Both the position numbers and the translations under genes were made by a program. From CAZKRL01 sp964555295 (lineage in GTDB: Bacteria > Bacteroidota > Bacteroidia > Flavobacteriales_D > Sanyastnellaceae), in contig CAZKRL010000013.1 of assembly GCA_964555295.1 (NCBI GenBank), positions 1-61,696 on the forward strand: DNA of 61,696 nt, in the 5' to 3' direction. Each line of letters starts with the position of its first letter. Position 1 is the stretch's first letter. A model generated the notes under the pieces. It saw only the letters and a program-made list of their open reading frames with translations, ran no database searches and had not been told where the DNA came from. Shown piece by piece: positions 27,576 through 36,291 of the stretch.

Positions 27576-27618
27576 AACCCAAAGTTATTGATTTAAAACA
27601 CGATAAGGCGCCGAAGAA

Positions 27619-28917
27619 TTATAGACTCCAATAAGGTAGTTCTTTGATTTTCCCGCGATAAAGCCCTTTTACGTCAATTACAACGCCCTTGCTGTCTTTC
27701 ATGAGCGATTTGAAAAAATCTTCATCAAGATTCATGTACTCATTATGTGAAACTCCAATTACAACGGCATCGTAGGCACCCTTTCGTGCTTCGGGCGCAA
27801 GTTCAAAACCATATTCATGCTTCAACTCGGCACTATCAGCGTGTGGATCTACCACATCTACGTGAACACTAAACGATTCAAGCTCACGAATTACATCTAC
27901 AATCTTGGTGTTCCGAACATCACTCACGTTCTCTTTGAAGGTGGCGCCCAGGATGAGTACATTGGAGTCGAGCGCGTTCCTGCCGAGCTCTAAAATTTTC
28001 TTTACAGTTTCACCACCGACATAAAAGCCCATGCCATCATTTACGTATCGGGCGCTGCTGATGACCTTACTGTGATATCCTATTTTCTTTGCCTTGTAAA
28101 CGAGGTAATAGGGATCTACACCAATACAGTGCCCCCCCACAAGTCCGGGAGAGAAAGGGAGAAAATTCCATTTCGTTCTGGCCGCAGCGAGCACATCAAA
28201 TGTATTGATGCCCATTTTACCAAGTATCACACTCAACTCATTTACAAGCGCTATGTTCACATCTCGCTGCGTGTTCTCGATCACTTTGCTGGCCTCAGCA
28301 ACTTTGATGCTGCTCGCCTTGTATGTGCCTGCATCAACAACGAGATCATAGACTTTTGCGATTTCATTCAATGACTCTTCATCACAACCTGATACCAATT
28401 TCGTGATGGATCGAAGTGTTCGATCTTTATCGCCCGGCGAAATTCTTTCAGGGGAATATCCTACCTTGAAATCAATCCCCATTTTAAGACCTGAGAGCTC
28501 CTCCAAAATCGGAACGCAATCCTCCTCAGTACAACCCGGGTAAACGGTAGATTCATAAACCACGTAATCTCCCTTTTTCAATACTTTCCCTACCGTGCGA
28601 GATGCAGACAGCACCGGCGTGAGGTCGGGAAGATTCATGTTGTTAATGGGCGTAGGAACGGCTACAACAAAAAAATTGACATCTTTAAGATCATTGATAT
28701 CTGCTGAGAAAAAGACATCGGTATCGTCAAAAGCCGATGACGGTAGCTCATTGGATGGATCTGATTTGGCGCGCATCATCTCAACGCGTTTTGAATTGAT
28801 GTCAAAACCTACTACTCGTATCCTCCGTCCGAATTCCAACGCAATTGGCAAGCCAACATAACCCAATCCAATCACGGCCAGTTTGCCCTCCTTTCTCAGC
28901 AATTTCTCGTAAATCAT
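27619..28917 (-). CDS. UDP-N-acetylhexosamine-type 6-dehydrogenase (WbpA/TviB-like)
   Basis: 432 residues from ATG 28917 (IYEKLLRKEGKLAVIGLGYVGLP). The Rossmann loop GLGYVGLP, VVAVPTPI, the active-site block GGHCIGVDPYYL with its nucleophilic Cys, and GATFKENVSDVRNTK are characteristic of UDP-sugar 6-dehydrogenases. The sequence style is nearer to WbpA/TviB/WbpO (UDP-GlcNAc or UDP-GalNAc) than to UDP-glucose dehydrogenase. It forms UDP-N-acetylhexosaminuronate with two NAD. Directly followed by rfbB; preceded by a WbpD-like acetyltransferase, which supports a UDP-GlcNAc branch. Confidence 0.9.
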   Translation of the reverse strand: MIYEKLLRKEGKLAVIGLGYVGLPIALEFGRRIRVVGFDINSKRVEMMRAKSDPSNELPSSAFDDTDVFFSADINDLKDVNFFVVAVPTPINNMNLPDLTPVLSASRTVGKVLKKGDYVVYESTVYPGCTEEDCVPILEELSGLKMGIDFKVGYSPERISPGDKDRTLRSITKLVSGCDEESLNEIAKVYDLVVDAGTYKASSIKVAEASKVIENTQRDVNIALVNELSVILGKMGINTFDVLAAARTKWNFLPFSPGLVGGHCIGVDPYYLVYKAKKIGYHSKVISSARYVNDGMGFYVGGETVKKILELGRNALDSNVLILGATFKENVSDVRNTKIVDVIRELESFSVHVDVVDPHADSAELKHEYGFELAPEARKGAYDAVVIGVSHNEYMNLDEDFFKSLMKDSKGVVIDVKGLYRGKIKELPYWSL

Positions 28918-28959
28918 AACCTTTTTATTGAGCGCGCGAATATAGGCCATCAAAAGGAA

Positions 28960-29547
28960 TCAACCCAAAGTGGTGACCCTATTCGTAGTGGTGTCTAATT
29001 TGTATTTTTCTTGTGTTTCCGGACAAATACCAATACCATCATTATCAAATTTCAGTTTGTGACCTGCCTTGGAAACCCAACCTGTTTGGCGGGCAGGGTT
29101 ACCCATTACCAGAGCAAAGTCAGCCACATCCTTGGTTACTACAGCACCTGCTCCGATGAGAGCATAGGCACCAATGTCATGTCCGCAGACTATCGTAGCA
29201 TTGGCTCCAATTGAGGCCCCCTTTTTCACTCGTGTTGCTCTGTACTGGTCTTTACGTGCTATGGCACTGCGTGGGTTGATGACATTGGTAAACACACATG
29301 AAGGCCCGAGAAAAACATCGTCTTCACATACAACTCCGGTGTAAATCGAAACGTTGTTTTGCACCTTCACATTCTTACCCAGTACAACGCCTGGACTTAC
29401 TACAACGTTTTGTCCGATATTGCATCCTTCCCCTAGTTCACAATCTTTCATGATGTGCGAGAAATGCCAAATCTTACAGCCCTTACCAATGCGTGCTGCA
29501 GCATCCACCACTGAGGTTGGATGGGCACTAAAATGTGGTTCAGTCAT
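28960..29547 (-). CDS. Left-handed beta-helix N-acetyltransferase (WbpD-like)
   Basis: 195 residues made of hexapeptide repeats (IGKGCKIWHFSHI, GEGCNIGQNVVV, VQNNVSIYTGV, GASIGANATIV), then a C-terminal tail with ALVMGNPARQTGWVS. In the Pseudomonas WbpABED pathway WbpD acetylates UDP-GlcNAc(3N)A at the 3-amino group. Sequence and neighbourhood (a WbpA-like dehydrogenase next door, a WbpB-like oxidoreductase at 40528) fit this. The start is one base inside the stop of the upstream decarboxylase gene. Confidence 0.87.
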   Translation of the reverse strand: MTEPHFSAHPTSVVDAAARIGKGCKIWHFSHIMKDCELGEGCNIGQNVVVSPGVVLGKNVKVQNNVSIYTGVVCEDDVFLGPSCVFTNVINPRSAIARKDQYRATRVKKGASIGANATIVCGHDIGAYALIGAGAVVTKDVADFALVMGNPARQTGWVSKAGHKLKFDNDGIGICPETQEKYKLDTTTNRVTTLG

Positions 29548-30539
29548 TACTTTATAAAGGTTTCAAAGTTTTTGTGCTCAATCTTGTTGAGCTCTTCAGC
29601 GGATAATGTCTTGAAATAATCGTAAGTAATGCGCAATCCTTCTGCGCGATTTACTTTCGGTTCCCATCCCAAAAGTTGTTTGGCAAGGGATATGTCAGGC
29701 CTGCGTTGCTTCGGGTCATCTGTTGGAAGCGGATGGTAAACGACCTTTTGTTGTGTACCAGTGAGCTTGATGATTTCCTCAGCAAAATCTTTAATCGTTA
29801 TCTCGTCAGGATTTCCGATATTCACCGGACCAGCATAATCACTTAGCAGCAATCGATAAATTCCTTCTACCAGATCGTCTACATAGCAGAAGGCACGAGT
29901 CTGCGAGCCGTCACCAAAAATGGTAAGATCTTCACCACGAATTGCCTGACCGATAAAAGCCGGTAAGACGCGCCCGTCATTAAGGCGCATTCGAGGTCCG
30001 TATGTATTGAATATTCTTACAATCCTCGTCTCCAACCCGTGAAATGTATGGTATGCCATCGTCATGGCCTCCTGGAATCTTTTGGCTTCATCATAAACAC
30101 CTCGTGGACCTACCGGATTCACATTTCCCCAGTAGCTCTCAGGTTGTGGATGCACGGTGGGATCGCCGTATACCTCACTGGTTGAGGCAATCATTACACG
30201 CGCGTTTTTTACCCTTGCAAGCCCAAGACAATTGTGGATGCCCAATGAACCCACCTTAAGTGTTTGGATGGGGATTTTCAAATAGTCGATCGGACTTGCA
30301 GGCGAGGCGAAGTGAAGGATGTAATCGAGTTTCCCCGGAACATGAATGAACTTCGATACATCGTGATGATAAAATTCGAAGGAGGGGTTTGGGAAAAGAT
30401 GCTCAATGTTCTTTAAATCCCCGGTAATGAGATTGTCCATCCCAATAACGAAATAACCCTCTTTAATAAATCTGTCGCAAAGATGCGAACCCAAAAATCC
30501 GGCGGCACCGGTAATGAGTACCCTTTTATTTTCCTTCAT
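29547..30539 (-). CDS. UDP-glucuronate decarboxylase (UDP-xylose synthase)
   Basis: 330 residues, extended SDR. NAD loop GAAGFLGSH (residues 12-20), HFASPASPIDY, STSEVYGDP, the catalytic YDEAKRFQE (YxxxK) and RIFNTYGPRM plus GDGSQTRAFCYVDDLV are the UXS blocks. It oxidises and decarboxylates UDP-glucuronate to UDP-xylose. It is the first gene of the five-gene leftward operon. A UDP-glucose dehydrogenase to make its substrate is not seen in this window. Confidence 0.92.
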   Translation of the reverse strand: MKENKRVLITGAAGFLGSHLCDRFIKEGYFVIGMDNLITGDLKNIEHLFPNPSFEFYHHDVSKFIHVPGKLDYILHFASPASPIDYLKIPIQTLKVGSLGIHNCLGLARVKNARVMIASTSEVYGDPTVHPQPESYWGNVNPVGPRGVYDEAKRFQEAMTMAYHTFHGLETRIVRIFNTYGPRMRLNDGRVLPAFIGQAIRGEDLTIFGDGSQTRAFCYVDDLVEGIYRLLLSDYAGPVNIGNPDEITIKDFAEEIIKLTGTQQKVVYHPLPTDDPKQRRPDISLAKQLLGWEPKVNRAEGLRITYDYFKTLSAEELNKIEHKNFETFIK

Positions 30540-30725
30540 AGCTGATAATCTGGTTGCGAATTTATTGGTTTCTGAATCGTATGTGAACTAAACTTTCTCT
30601 TGCCAGGAAATATATCATTTGGTTTTTTCCGGCACTCCCTATTTTTCGGGAAATGATTCGGTATTCGTGAGTTTGGACTTCACTTATATAGTGAGCTGTG
30701 CGCAAAGGATACAGACATTACACCT

Positions 30726-30733
30726 TACCTTTC
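30726..30733 (+). promoter_or_regulatory. TAnnTTTG-like box 5 nt before the S1-protein ATG
   Basis: TACCTTTC differs from the Bacteroidota -7 consensus in its last base and ends 5 nt before ATG 30739, the same spacing as at bshA and three other genes. No -33 TTG is seen. Confidence 0.3.
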
Positions 30734-30738
30734 CCCCG

Positions 30739-31902
30739 ATGAAAATAAATGTCCCCGATCCAGGCACTATACAGAAATTACCGATCATTGAAATACTGGA
30801 TAAGGCTGTTGCACTCGGAACAGCAAGCGAATCAGTAGTATTGAAGACACCCGTTGCAGGTATGGAAATAGGTATGGAATTGGAAGTTTTTACCTATTAC
30901 GACGAAGAAAGGAATCTTATCGCAACAAGGCAAATTCCGGCCATTGAAAAAGGGGGTGTAGGCTGTTTCAGGGTTACCAATACCAATGCCATTGGTGCAT
31001 TTATTGATATCGGTTCTAAGCGGGATATCCTCATCCCTGAAAGAGAGCAAATTCAAACGCTCGAAAAGGGAAAGATGGTGATTGTAATTCTGCTTGAAGA
31101 TCGCGTGAACAAACGTCTTTTTGCCACCACGAAATTGCAGCGCCACCTCAGGAATATCGGTGTGAACTATAAGCGCGGTGATGAGGTTGACATGATGATT
31201 GCCGAAAAAATCGATGCAGGTCGACGCGTAGTTGTGGATGGCAAATTCATCGGTTTTCTCTTCGAACAAGAGATGACTGATCGAGTTAGACTGGGTGAAA
31301 AAGTAAAAGGGTATGTCCGGAAATGTGAGTTCGGTGAGTTGACCGTTTCCATGCAGCGAGAGGGTATGGAATTGTTGGAAGATGCCAAGAAAAAAATCCT
31401 TCAATACCTCGAACAAAACGGCGGTTATGTGAGACTGAATGATGACACCCCCCCGGAAGAGATAAAATTGCGTTTGCACATGTCGAAGAAGACATTCAAA
31501 AAGGCAGCGGGCATGTTATTCAACGAGGGGAAAGTAACCCTCGCCAAATTCGGAATCAAATTGGGTGGAACCCCTGCTGAAGCGAGAGATTCAAATGAAA
31601 AACCTGAACGAGAGAAAACGATTAAGCCCAATGTCGATAGGTTAGAGATACGACCGGAGAGGAAGCGTTTCGCCCAAGAGTCGGAGCGTGGCGCCCCTAA
31701 ACCAAGGGTGCTGAAGTCAGTTTCGGGCTCCTCGGCCAGCCGCGAAAATGAAAGCAGGAGTTATAAGCGTAATGATCGCGACAGGGGTCCGAGAGCCCAC
31801 GGTAAGGGTAATGAAGGCAGCTCATTCTCAGAGAAAAAAACTCAACTGCGAAAAGGTGACCAAAAATCTCGGCTGAGCGGACCAAGGAATTTTAGTAGAT
31901 AA
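30739..31902 (+). CDS. CvfB-like S1 RNA-binding protein with basic tail
   Basis: 387 residues. Two or three S1-type domains (GVGCFRVTNTNAIGAFIDIGS..., then the segment ending in GFLFEQEM and VRLGEKVKGYVRKCE) are followed by a winged-helix module (MSKKTFKKAAGMLFNEGKV), as in CvfB/YitL. It adds about 95 disordered, strongly basic residues (from about 295) rich in Arg, Lys, Glu and Ser with no close counterpart in CvfB. Likely binds RNA. Start at ATG 30739, not the earlier in-frame start at 30619, because the residues upstream look random. Single gene, divergent from the sugar operon. Confidence 0.85.
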   Translation: MKINVPDPGTIQKLPIIEILDKAVALGTASESVVLKTPVAGMEIGMELEVFTYYDEERNLIATRQIPAIEKGGVGCFRVTNTNAIGAFIDIGSKRDILIPEREQIQTLEKGKMVIVILLEDRVNKRLFATTKLQRHLRNIGVNYKRGDEVDMMIAEKIDAGRRVVVDGKFIGFLFEQEMTDRVRLGEKVKGYVRKCEFGELTVSMQREGMELLEDAKKKILQYLEQNGGYVRLNDDTPPEEIKLRLHMSKKTFKKAAGMLFNEGKVTLAKFGIKLGGTPAEARDSNEKPEREKTIKPNVDRLEIRPERKRFAQESERGAPKPRVLKSVSGSSASRENESRSYKRNDRDRGPRAHGKGNEGSSFSEKKTQLRKGDQKSRLSGPRNFSR

Positions 31903-31949
31903 GGTTGTATATGTTTTTTTTGCAATGACAATGAAGTAAAATTTCGGTG

Positions 31950-33140
31950 ATGAAAGAATCCATATTACTACAACAGTTAAATGAAAGTGCTACACTTGCT
32001 ATGGCGAGAATGGCGCGCGAGCTAACGCAAAAGGGACATGATATTGCTGGTCTATCTCTGGGTGAGCCGGATTTCAATACGCCGGATTTTGTGAAGGAGG
32101 CCGCCGTCAAGGCCATTCATGATAATATCAGTCACTATCCACCAGTAAATGGATTGCCCGCGCTTCGGAATGCGATAGCATCTAAGTTTTTGAGGGACAA
32201 TGGACTTAAATATTCTCCGGATGAAATTGTTGTGAGCACTGGGGCGAAGCAATCTATTGCCAATACTATTTACGCATTGGTCAATCCTGGCGATGAGGTG
32301 ATTCTTCCCGGACCGTTTTGGGTTAGTTATGCTGAATTGGTGCGTCTTGCAGGAGGTGTTCCTGTGGTGCTGCAAAGTCATATCGATACTGATTACAAGG
32401 TTACTGCTGATCAACTTCGCGCGGCTGTTAATTCAAAAACCAAGCTCATCATATACAGCTCTCCCTGCAATCCCACCGGCACAGTATATTCCAAAAAGGA
32501 ACTGGAAGAATTCGCTTCTATCATTCTTTCTCAACCCGACTTATTTGTGATCAGTGACGAGATATACGAGCATATCAATTTTACGGGTTCGAAATATAGT
32601 ATTGCAAGTGTTGATGGTATGTGGGAGAGAACCATCACAGTAAATGGTGTTTCAAAAGCTTTCGCCATGACGGGTTGGCGTATCGGTTATATCGGCGCGC
32701 CAAAATGGATAGCCAATGCCTGTGTGAAGATGCAGGGTCAAATAACAAGCGGCGCCAACAGTATTGCTCAGATGGCAGCTGCCGCAGCCGTTGCCGCGAA
32801 TCCCGAGGTCATCGTTCCGATGGTCAACACCTTTAAACGTAGGAGGGATTTGGTGTATGATGGATTGAAACGCATTCCGGGTATGAAAGTGAACTTACCG
32901 GAAGGGGCTTTTTATTTCTTTCCAGATATCAAAAGTTATTTCGGCAAAAGTTATCGCGACAAGGTGATCACCAATGCCGATGATTTGTGTCTTTACCTAC
33001 TTACTGAGCACCATGTTGCAACCGTCTCTGGTGAAGCATTCGGAGATTTAGATTGCTTCCGGATTTCATACGCGGCCTCTGATGAGGTTCTCAATAAGGC
33101 GATCGATAGAATTTCAAATGGCTTATCAGCATTGATGTAA
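31950..33140 (+). CDS. PLP-dependent class I aminotransferase (aspartate-type)
   Basis: 396 residues, fold type I. The N-terminal LSLGEPDFNTPDFVKEAA, the SSPCNPTGTVYS loop, ISDEIYEHINF and the PLP lysine in NGVSKAFAMTGWRIGY are all present, with the terminal FRISYAAS. Closest in look to the Ib aspartate/prephenate aminotransferases, which use 2-oxoglutarate and oxaloacetate. The real start is the ATG at 31950; a GTG sits one codon upstream. The heptose-kinase gene follows after 11 bp and is likely co-transcribed. Confidence 0.92.
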   Translation: MKESILLQQLNESATLAMARMARELTQKGHDIAGLSLGEPDFNTPDFVKEAAVKAIHDNISHYPPVNGLPALRNAIASKFLRDNGLKYSPDEIVVSTGAKQSIANTIYALVNPGDEVILPGPFWVSYAELVRLAGGVPVVLQSHIDTDYKVTADQLRAAVNSKTKLIIYSSPCNPTGTVYSKKELEEFASIILSQPDLFVISDEIYEHINFTGSKYSIASVDGMWERTITVNGVSKAFAMTGWRIGYIGAPKWIANACVKMQGQITSGANSIAQMAAAAAVAANPEVIVPMVNTFKRRRDLVYDGLKRIPGMKVNLPEGAFYFFPDIKSYFGKSYRDKVITNADDLCLYLLTEHHVATVSGEAFGDLDCFRISYAASDEVLNKAIDRISNGLSALM

Positions 33141-33151
33141 ATCCGAATGAA

Positions 33152-34132
33152 ATGAATGAAGATTTATTCGATAAACTAAAAGACATCACCGTATTGGTGG
33201 TGGGCGATGTAATGATTGATGCATACGCATGGAGTAAGGTGGAGAGAATTTCGCCCGAGGCACCTGTGCCGGTTGCCCAGGTATACAAGCGCGAGAATCG
33301 TTTGGGAGGTGCGGCCAATGTTGCGCTCAATGTGCAGGCACTGGGAGCCAAGGCGATCATATGCTCTGTAATTGGCAATGACAGCAACGGAGATATCATG
33401 CGTTCAACCCTGAAATCTGGGGGGTTCAGCACGGAAGGTATTATTGATTCTCCCGGACGATGTACCACAGTAAAAACAAGAATCATCGCCCAAGGACATC
33501 ATCTTTTGCGCATGGATGAAGAGCATACACATCCACTTTCAGCCACAGATGAAAGGCATTTACTGGATTGCATCAGGCGAGTAATGGAGAAGCATTCAAT
33601 TGGTGCTATCATATTTGAAGATTATAACAAAGGTGTTATCACCCCGAAAATCATAAGCGATATAACCGCACTGTCAAAGGAGAAGGGAATACTCACTTGT
33701 GTAGATCCGAAGAAGGAGAATTTCCTGAACTACAGTGGTGTTGATTTATTCAAACCGAACCTCAAGGAGCTTCGCGAAGGATTGGTTGGAAAATGGGTCA
33801 ACGATGATTTGGATTCGGTTCGGATCGGGATAAAAGACTTGCGAGAAAAACTCAATTGCAGATATGTGATGACCACATTATCAGAGAGAGGGGTAATTGT
33901 ATATGACGGTGAAAATTTCACGCATATACCTGCTCATAGCAGGGAAATCGTTGATGTTAGTGGGGCAGGTGATACGGTGATTGCAACAGCAGCGGTTTTA
34001 TTGGCTGCTAACTTGAGCATTGTCAAGACTGCTGAGTTAGCGAATCTTGCGGGCGGTCTTGTGTGCGAAAAAACAGGGGTGGTTCCTGTTGATCTTGATA
34101 GATTTAAAAAAGAAGCCAGTATGGCCAAATAA
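33152..34132 (+). CDS. D-glycero-beta-D-manno-heptose-7-phosphate kinase (HldA/RfaE1-like)
   Basis: 326 residues, PfkB/ribokinase fold. VVGDVMIDAYAWSKVERISPEAPVPVAQV and LGGAANVALNVQALGA are the HldE kinase-domain signatures; IVDVSGAGDTVIATAA carries the catalytic Asp. The nucleotidyltransferase half of the bifunctional HldE is missing, so this is the stand-alone kinase, acting in ADP-heptose synthesis for LPS. In Bacteroidota such proteins are often annotated RfaE1-like and their exact substrate is unconfirmed. Ends 14 bp before a convergent gene. Confidence 0.88.
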   Translation: MNEDLFDKLKDITVLVVGDVMIDAYAWSKVERISPEAPVPVAQVYKRENRLGGAANVALNVQALGAKAIICSVIGNDSNGDIMRSTLKSGGFSTEGIIDSPGRCTTVKTRIIAQGHHLLRMDEEHTHPLSATDERHLLDCIRRVMEKHSIGAIIFEDYNKGVITPKIISDITALSKEKGILTCVDPKKENFLNYSGVDLFKPNLKELREGLVGKWVNDDLDSVRIGIKDLREKLNCRYVMTTLSERGVIVYDGENFTHIPAHSREIVDVSGAGDTVIATAAVLLAANLSIVKTAELANLAGGLVCEKTGVVPVDLDRFKKEASMAK

Positions 34133-34146
34133 CCGGCCTTAAATGA

Positions 34147-35205
34147 TTATTTCGACAAAACCTTAGTGCTTATGAGTTTTCCTTTTTCGTACTCCTCAAT
34201 GCGATCAATAGCACCGTTCTCGCGAAAGTAGGTAACCGGTCCTTCCAAAAGATTGTTCAGATAGTTTCCTTTGAATTTGATTTGTGTGCCGGTAAGTTTT
34301 TCTCTGTATACAATACCGATTTTTTGATCTTCAGGGGATGCAGGCACCTGCTCAAATTTTCCAGCATCATACCACTCGGTGAAAGGGCCATTTTTTTGAC
34401 CATGCTCATAGTTGTATTCGCTCTTCGGTATTTCACCACGATAGTATTCTGTGAATGTTCCATTATCCAGAATTTTTCTTACCTCAGCTCCATGGCTATA
34501 TAGGATCCTCATTTTGGATACACCATTTATTTCCCGGTGTGTCCATGCTCCGTGTTTTTGACCCTCGAAATATTCGCCGGTGATTTGTTCCAATCCCTCT
34601 TCTGTGAAAAGTTTGTAGGGTCCGTGAAATTGATCTTCCTTATAGTGAATCACCCGATATAGTTTGCCACTTTTGAAATATTCCTCGGCCGCACCATTGA
34701 GCTTGCCCTTGTCGTAGTTGAGCTTTTTTACAATCGCCCCACTATCGTAATAATATATACACTCGCCGTGGAAAAGACTATCCACGAAATTCTCATCGGA
34801 AATAATTTTTCCTGATGTATCAAATGTTTTCCAAAGCCCTGTTTTCTTCTTGTTTTGAAATCGCCCCGAAGACGAGATTTTTTTACCGCCAGGGTGATAC
34901 ATAACAGCATCGATAATTGTGGTATCTTGAACATGGTTCATTTCGGCACTCAAATCACCATTTTCATAATACCTCTTCCATACACCCGTTGGAACACCAT
35001 GTTCATATTGACCGCGGTATAGAAGATTACGGGTTTCTTTCCATTGTTGAACCCAAACGCCATGACGCTTTCCCTTGCCGTCTAGGAGATTATAGTCTAC
35101 ACCGGGCAAACCTGAAGGATATAAAGTACCCGGTTTTACTTGGCAATGTGCTATTGCACCAGTTGTAATCAGTGCAATACAAATTAGGTGCTGAACGTAA
35201 TTCAT
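34147..35205 (-). CDS. Exported MORN-variant (YwqK-like) repeat protein
   Basis: 352 residues. A signal peptide (about residues 1-21, MNYVQHLICIALITTGAIAH) precedes some dozen degenerate MORN-variant units of the form G-x-W-x-x-Y-(Y/F)-x-x-G (for example GVWKRYYENGDLSAE and GPYKLFTEEG). These hairpin repeats are called YwqK or MORN_2 and are common in the Bacteroidota envelope. Their function is unknown, and the database label as antitoxins is not meaningful here. The start codon lies between two copies of a 17-bp direct repeat. Convergent with hldA. Confidence 0.88.
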   Translation of the reverse strand: MNYVQHLICIALITTGAIAHCQVKPGTLYPSGLPGVDYNLLDGKGKRHGVWVQQWKETRNLLYRGQYEHGVPTGVWKRYYENGDLSAEMNHVQDTTIIDAVMYHPGGKKISSSGRFQNKKKTGLWKTFDTSGKIISDENFVDSLFHGECIYYYDSGAIVKKLNYDKGKLNGAAEEYFKSGKLYRVIHYKEDQFHGPYKLFTEEGLEQITGEYFEGQKHGAWTHREINGVSKMRILYSHGAEVRKILDNGTFTEYYRGEIPKSEYNYEHGQKNGPFTEWYDAGKFEQVPASPEDQKIGIVYREKLTGTQIKFKGNYLNNLLEGPVTYFRENGAIDRIEEYEKGKLISTKVLSK

Positions 35206-35225
35206 TATAGGTGCTGAACGTAATT
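35186..35225. repeat. 17-bp direct repeat flanking a start codon
   Basis: AGGTGCTGAACGTAATT occurs at 35186-35202 and again at 35209-35225, 23 bp apart, exact in both copies. The first copy encodes residues 2-6 of the MORN protein and the second lies in its 5' leader, so the repeat straddles the ATG at 35205. A recent small duplication or slippage event. Confidence 0.85.
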
Positions 35226-35295
35226 GTTGGCGTGACGCAAGTTGGATGAAAACAATGGATGGAACGAATTTGAGTATAGGAAATTATCAACCTCG

Positions 35296-35322
35296 TTGAA
35301 CATAATTTGGTTGTTACATTTG
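35296..35322 (+). promoter_or_regulatory. Promoter of mdh (Bacteroidota type)
   Basis: TTG at 35296-35298 and TACATTTG at 35315-35322 are separated by 16 nt. The -7 box matches TAnnTTTG exactly and the spacer is one short of the usual 17-23. The ATG is 20 nt downstream. Confidence 0.5.
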
Positions 35323-35342
35323 CGCACGAAAAAATCTAAATC

Positions 35343-36281
35343 ATGAAAGTTACCGTTGTAGGAGCAGGGAATGTTGGTGCTACCTGTGCCGATGTGTTAG
35401 CCCATCGGGAAATAGCCAATGAAATTGTTCTCGTTGATATCAAGCCCAATTTCGCGGAAGGAAAGGCCTTGGATATATGGCAGACCGCCCCAATCAATTT
35501 GTACGACAGCCGAACTGTCGGTAGCACCGATGATTACAGCAAAACTGCCGGATCGGAAGTGGTAGTCATTACGTCAGGATTACCCCGTAAACCAGGAATG
35601 ACAAGAGATGATTTGATTGCAACCAATGCAGGAATCGTTCGCTCGGTTACAGAAAATATCATCAAATATTCGCCTAACGCGATCATTATCATCGTAAGCA
35701 ACCCGCTTGACGTAATGACATATTGTGCTTATCTGACGGCAAAAGTGGATAGTCGCAAAGTATTTGGAATGGCGGGAATTCTCGACACTGCGAGATATCG
35801 AGCTTTCCTGGCGGAAGCTTTGAACTGCTCTCCTAAAGATATTCAGGCCGTACTGATGGGAGGCCACGGCGATACCATGGTGCCCCTGCCACGCTATACT
35901 ACTGTTGGTGGTATTCCTGTTACCGAGCTTATCAGTGACGATAAATTGAATGCCATCGTTGAACGCACTAAGACCGGCGGTGGAGAGATAGTTAATCTTC
36001 TGGGCACATCGGCCTGGTATGCTCCAGGAGCTGCAGCAGCACAGATGGTTGAGGCGGTGGTTCGCGATCAAAAGAGAATTTTTCCTTGCTGTGCCTGGTT
36101 ACAAGGTGAGTATGGGATGAAAGACATATACTTGGGTGTGCCTGTAGTGCTTGGTAAAAACGGAATTGAGAAGATTATTGAATTGAAATTGAATTCAGAG
36201 GAAAAGGCGCTTTTAGATTCTTCTGCAAAGGCAGTTAAGGATGTTATGAATGTCTTGGACAAGATGAACGCATCGGCTTGA
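35343..36281 (+). CDS. mdh: Malate dehydrogenase
   Basis: 312 residues, LDH-like MDH type. NAD loop VVGAGNVGATCADVLA at residues 5-20; the substrate arginines lie in LPRKPGMTRDDL; the catalytic GGHGDTMVPL pair and VSNPLDVMTY are all present. Oxidises malate to oxaloacetate in the TCA cycle. Strong candidate promoter upstream. Its stop is 10 bp before the hutI ATG, so hutI may be co-transcribed. Confidence 0.97.
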   Translation: MKVTVVGAGNVGATCADVLAHREIANEIVLVDIKPNFAEGKALDIWQTAPINLYDSRTVGSTDDYSKTAGSEVVVITSGLPRKPGMTRDDLIATNAGIVRSVTENIIKYSPNAIIIIVSNPLDVMTYCAYLTAKVDSRKVFGMAGILDTARYRAFLAEALNCSPKDIQAVLMGGHGDTMVPLPRYTTVGGIPVTELISDDKLNAIVERTKTGGGEIVNLLGTSAWYAPGAAAAQMVEAVVRDQKRIFPCCAWLQGEYGMKDIYLGVPVVLGKNGIEKIIELKLNSEEKALLDSSAKAVKDVMNVLDKMNASA

Positions 36282-36291
36282 TCTCTTGCCG

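Noticed and set aside
30832..31479. 215-codon minus-strand frame inside the S1-protein gene
   Set aside because: The plus-strand CvfB-like protein is clearly real; the antisense frame has no recognisable domain.
34125..34145. GGCC-based hairpin between hldA and the MORN gene
   Set aside because: Stem of only 4 bp and no T-tract, so not called a terminator.
34147..35205. Antitoxin label for the MORN/YwqK-type protein
   Set aside because: It is an exported repeat protein without a toxin partner; the database label does not fit the context.
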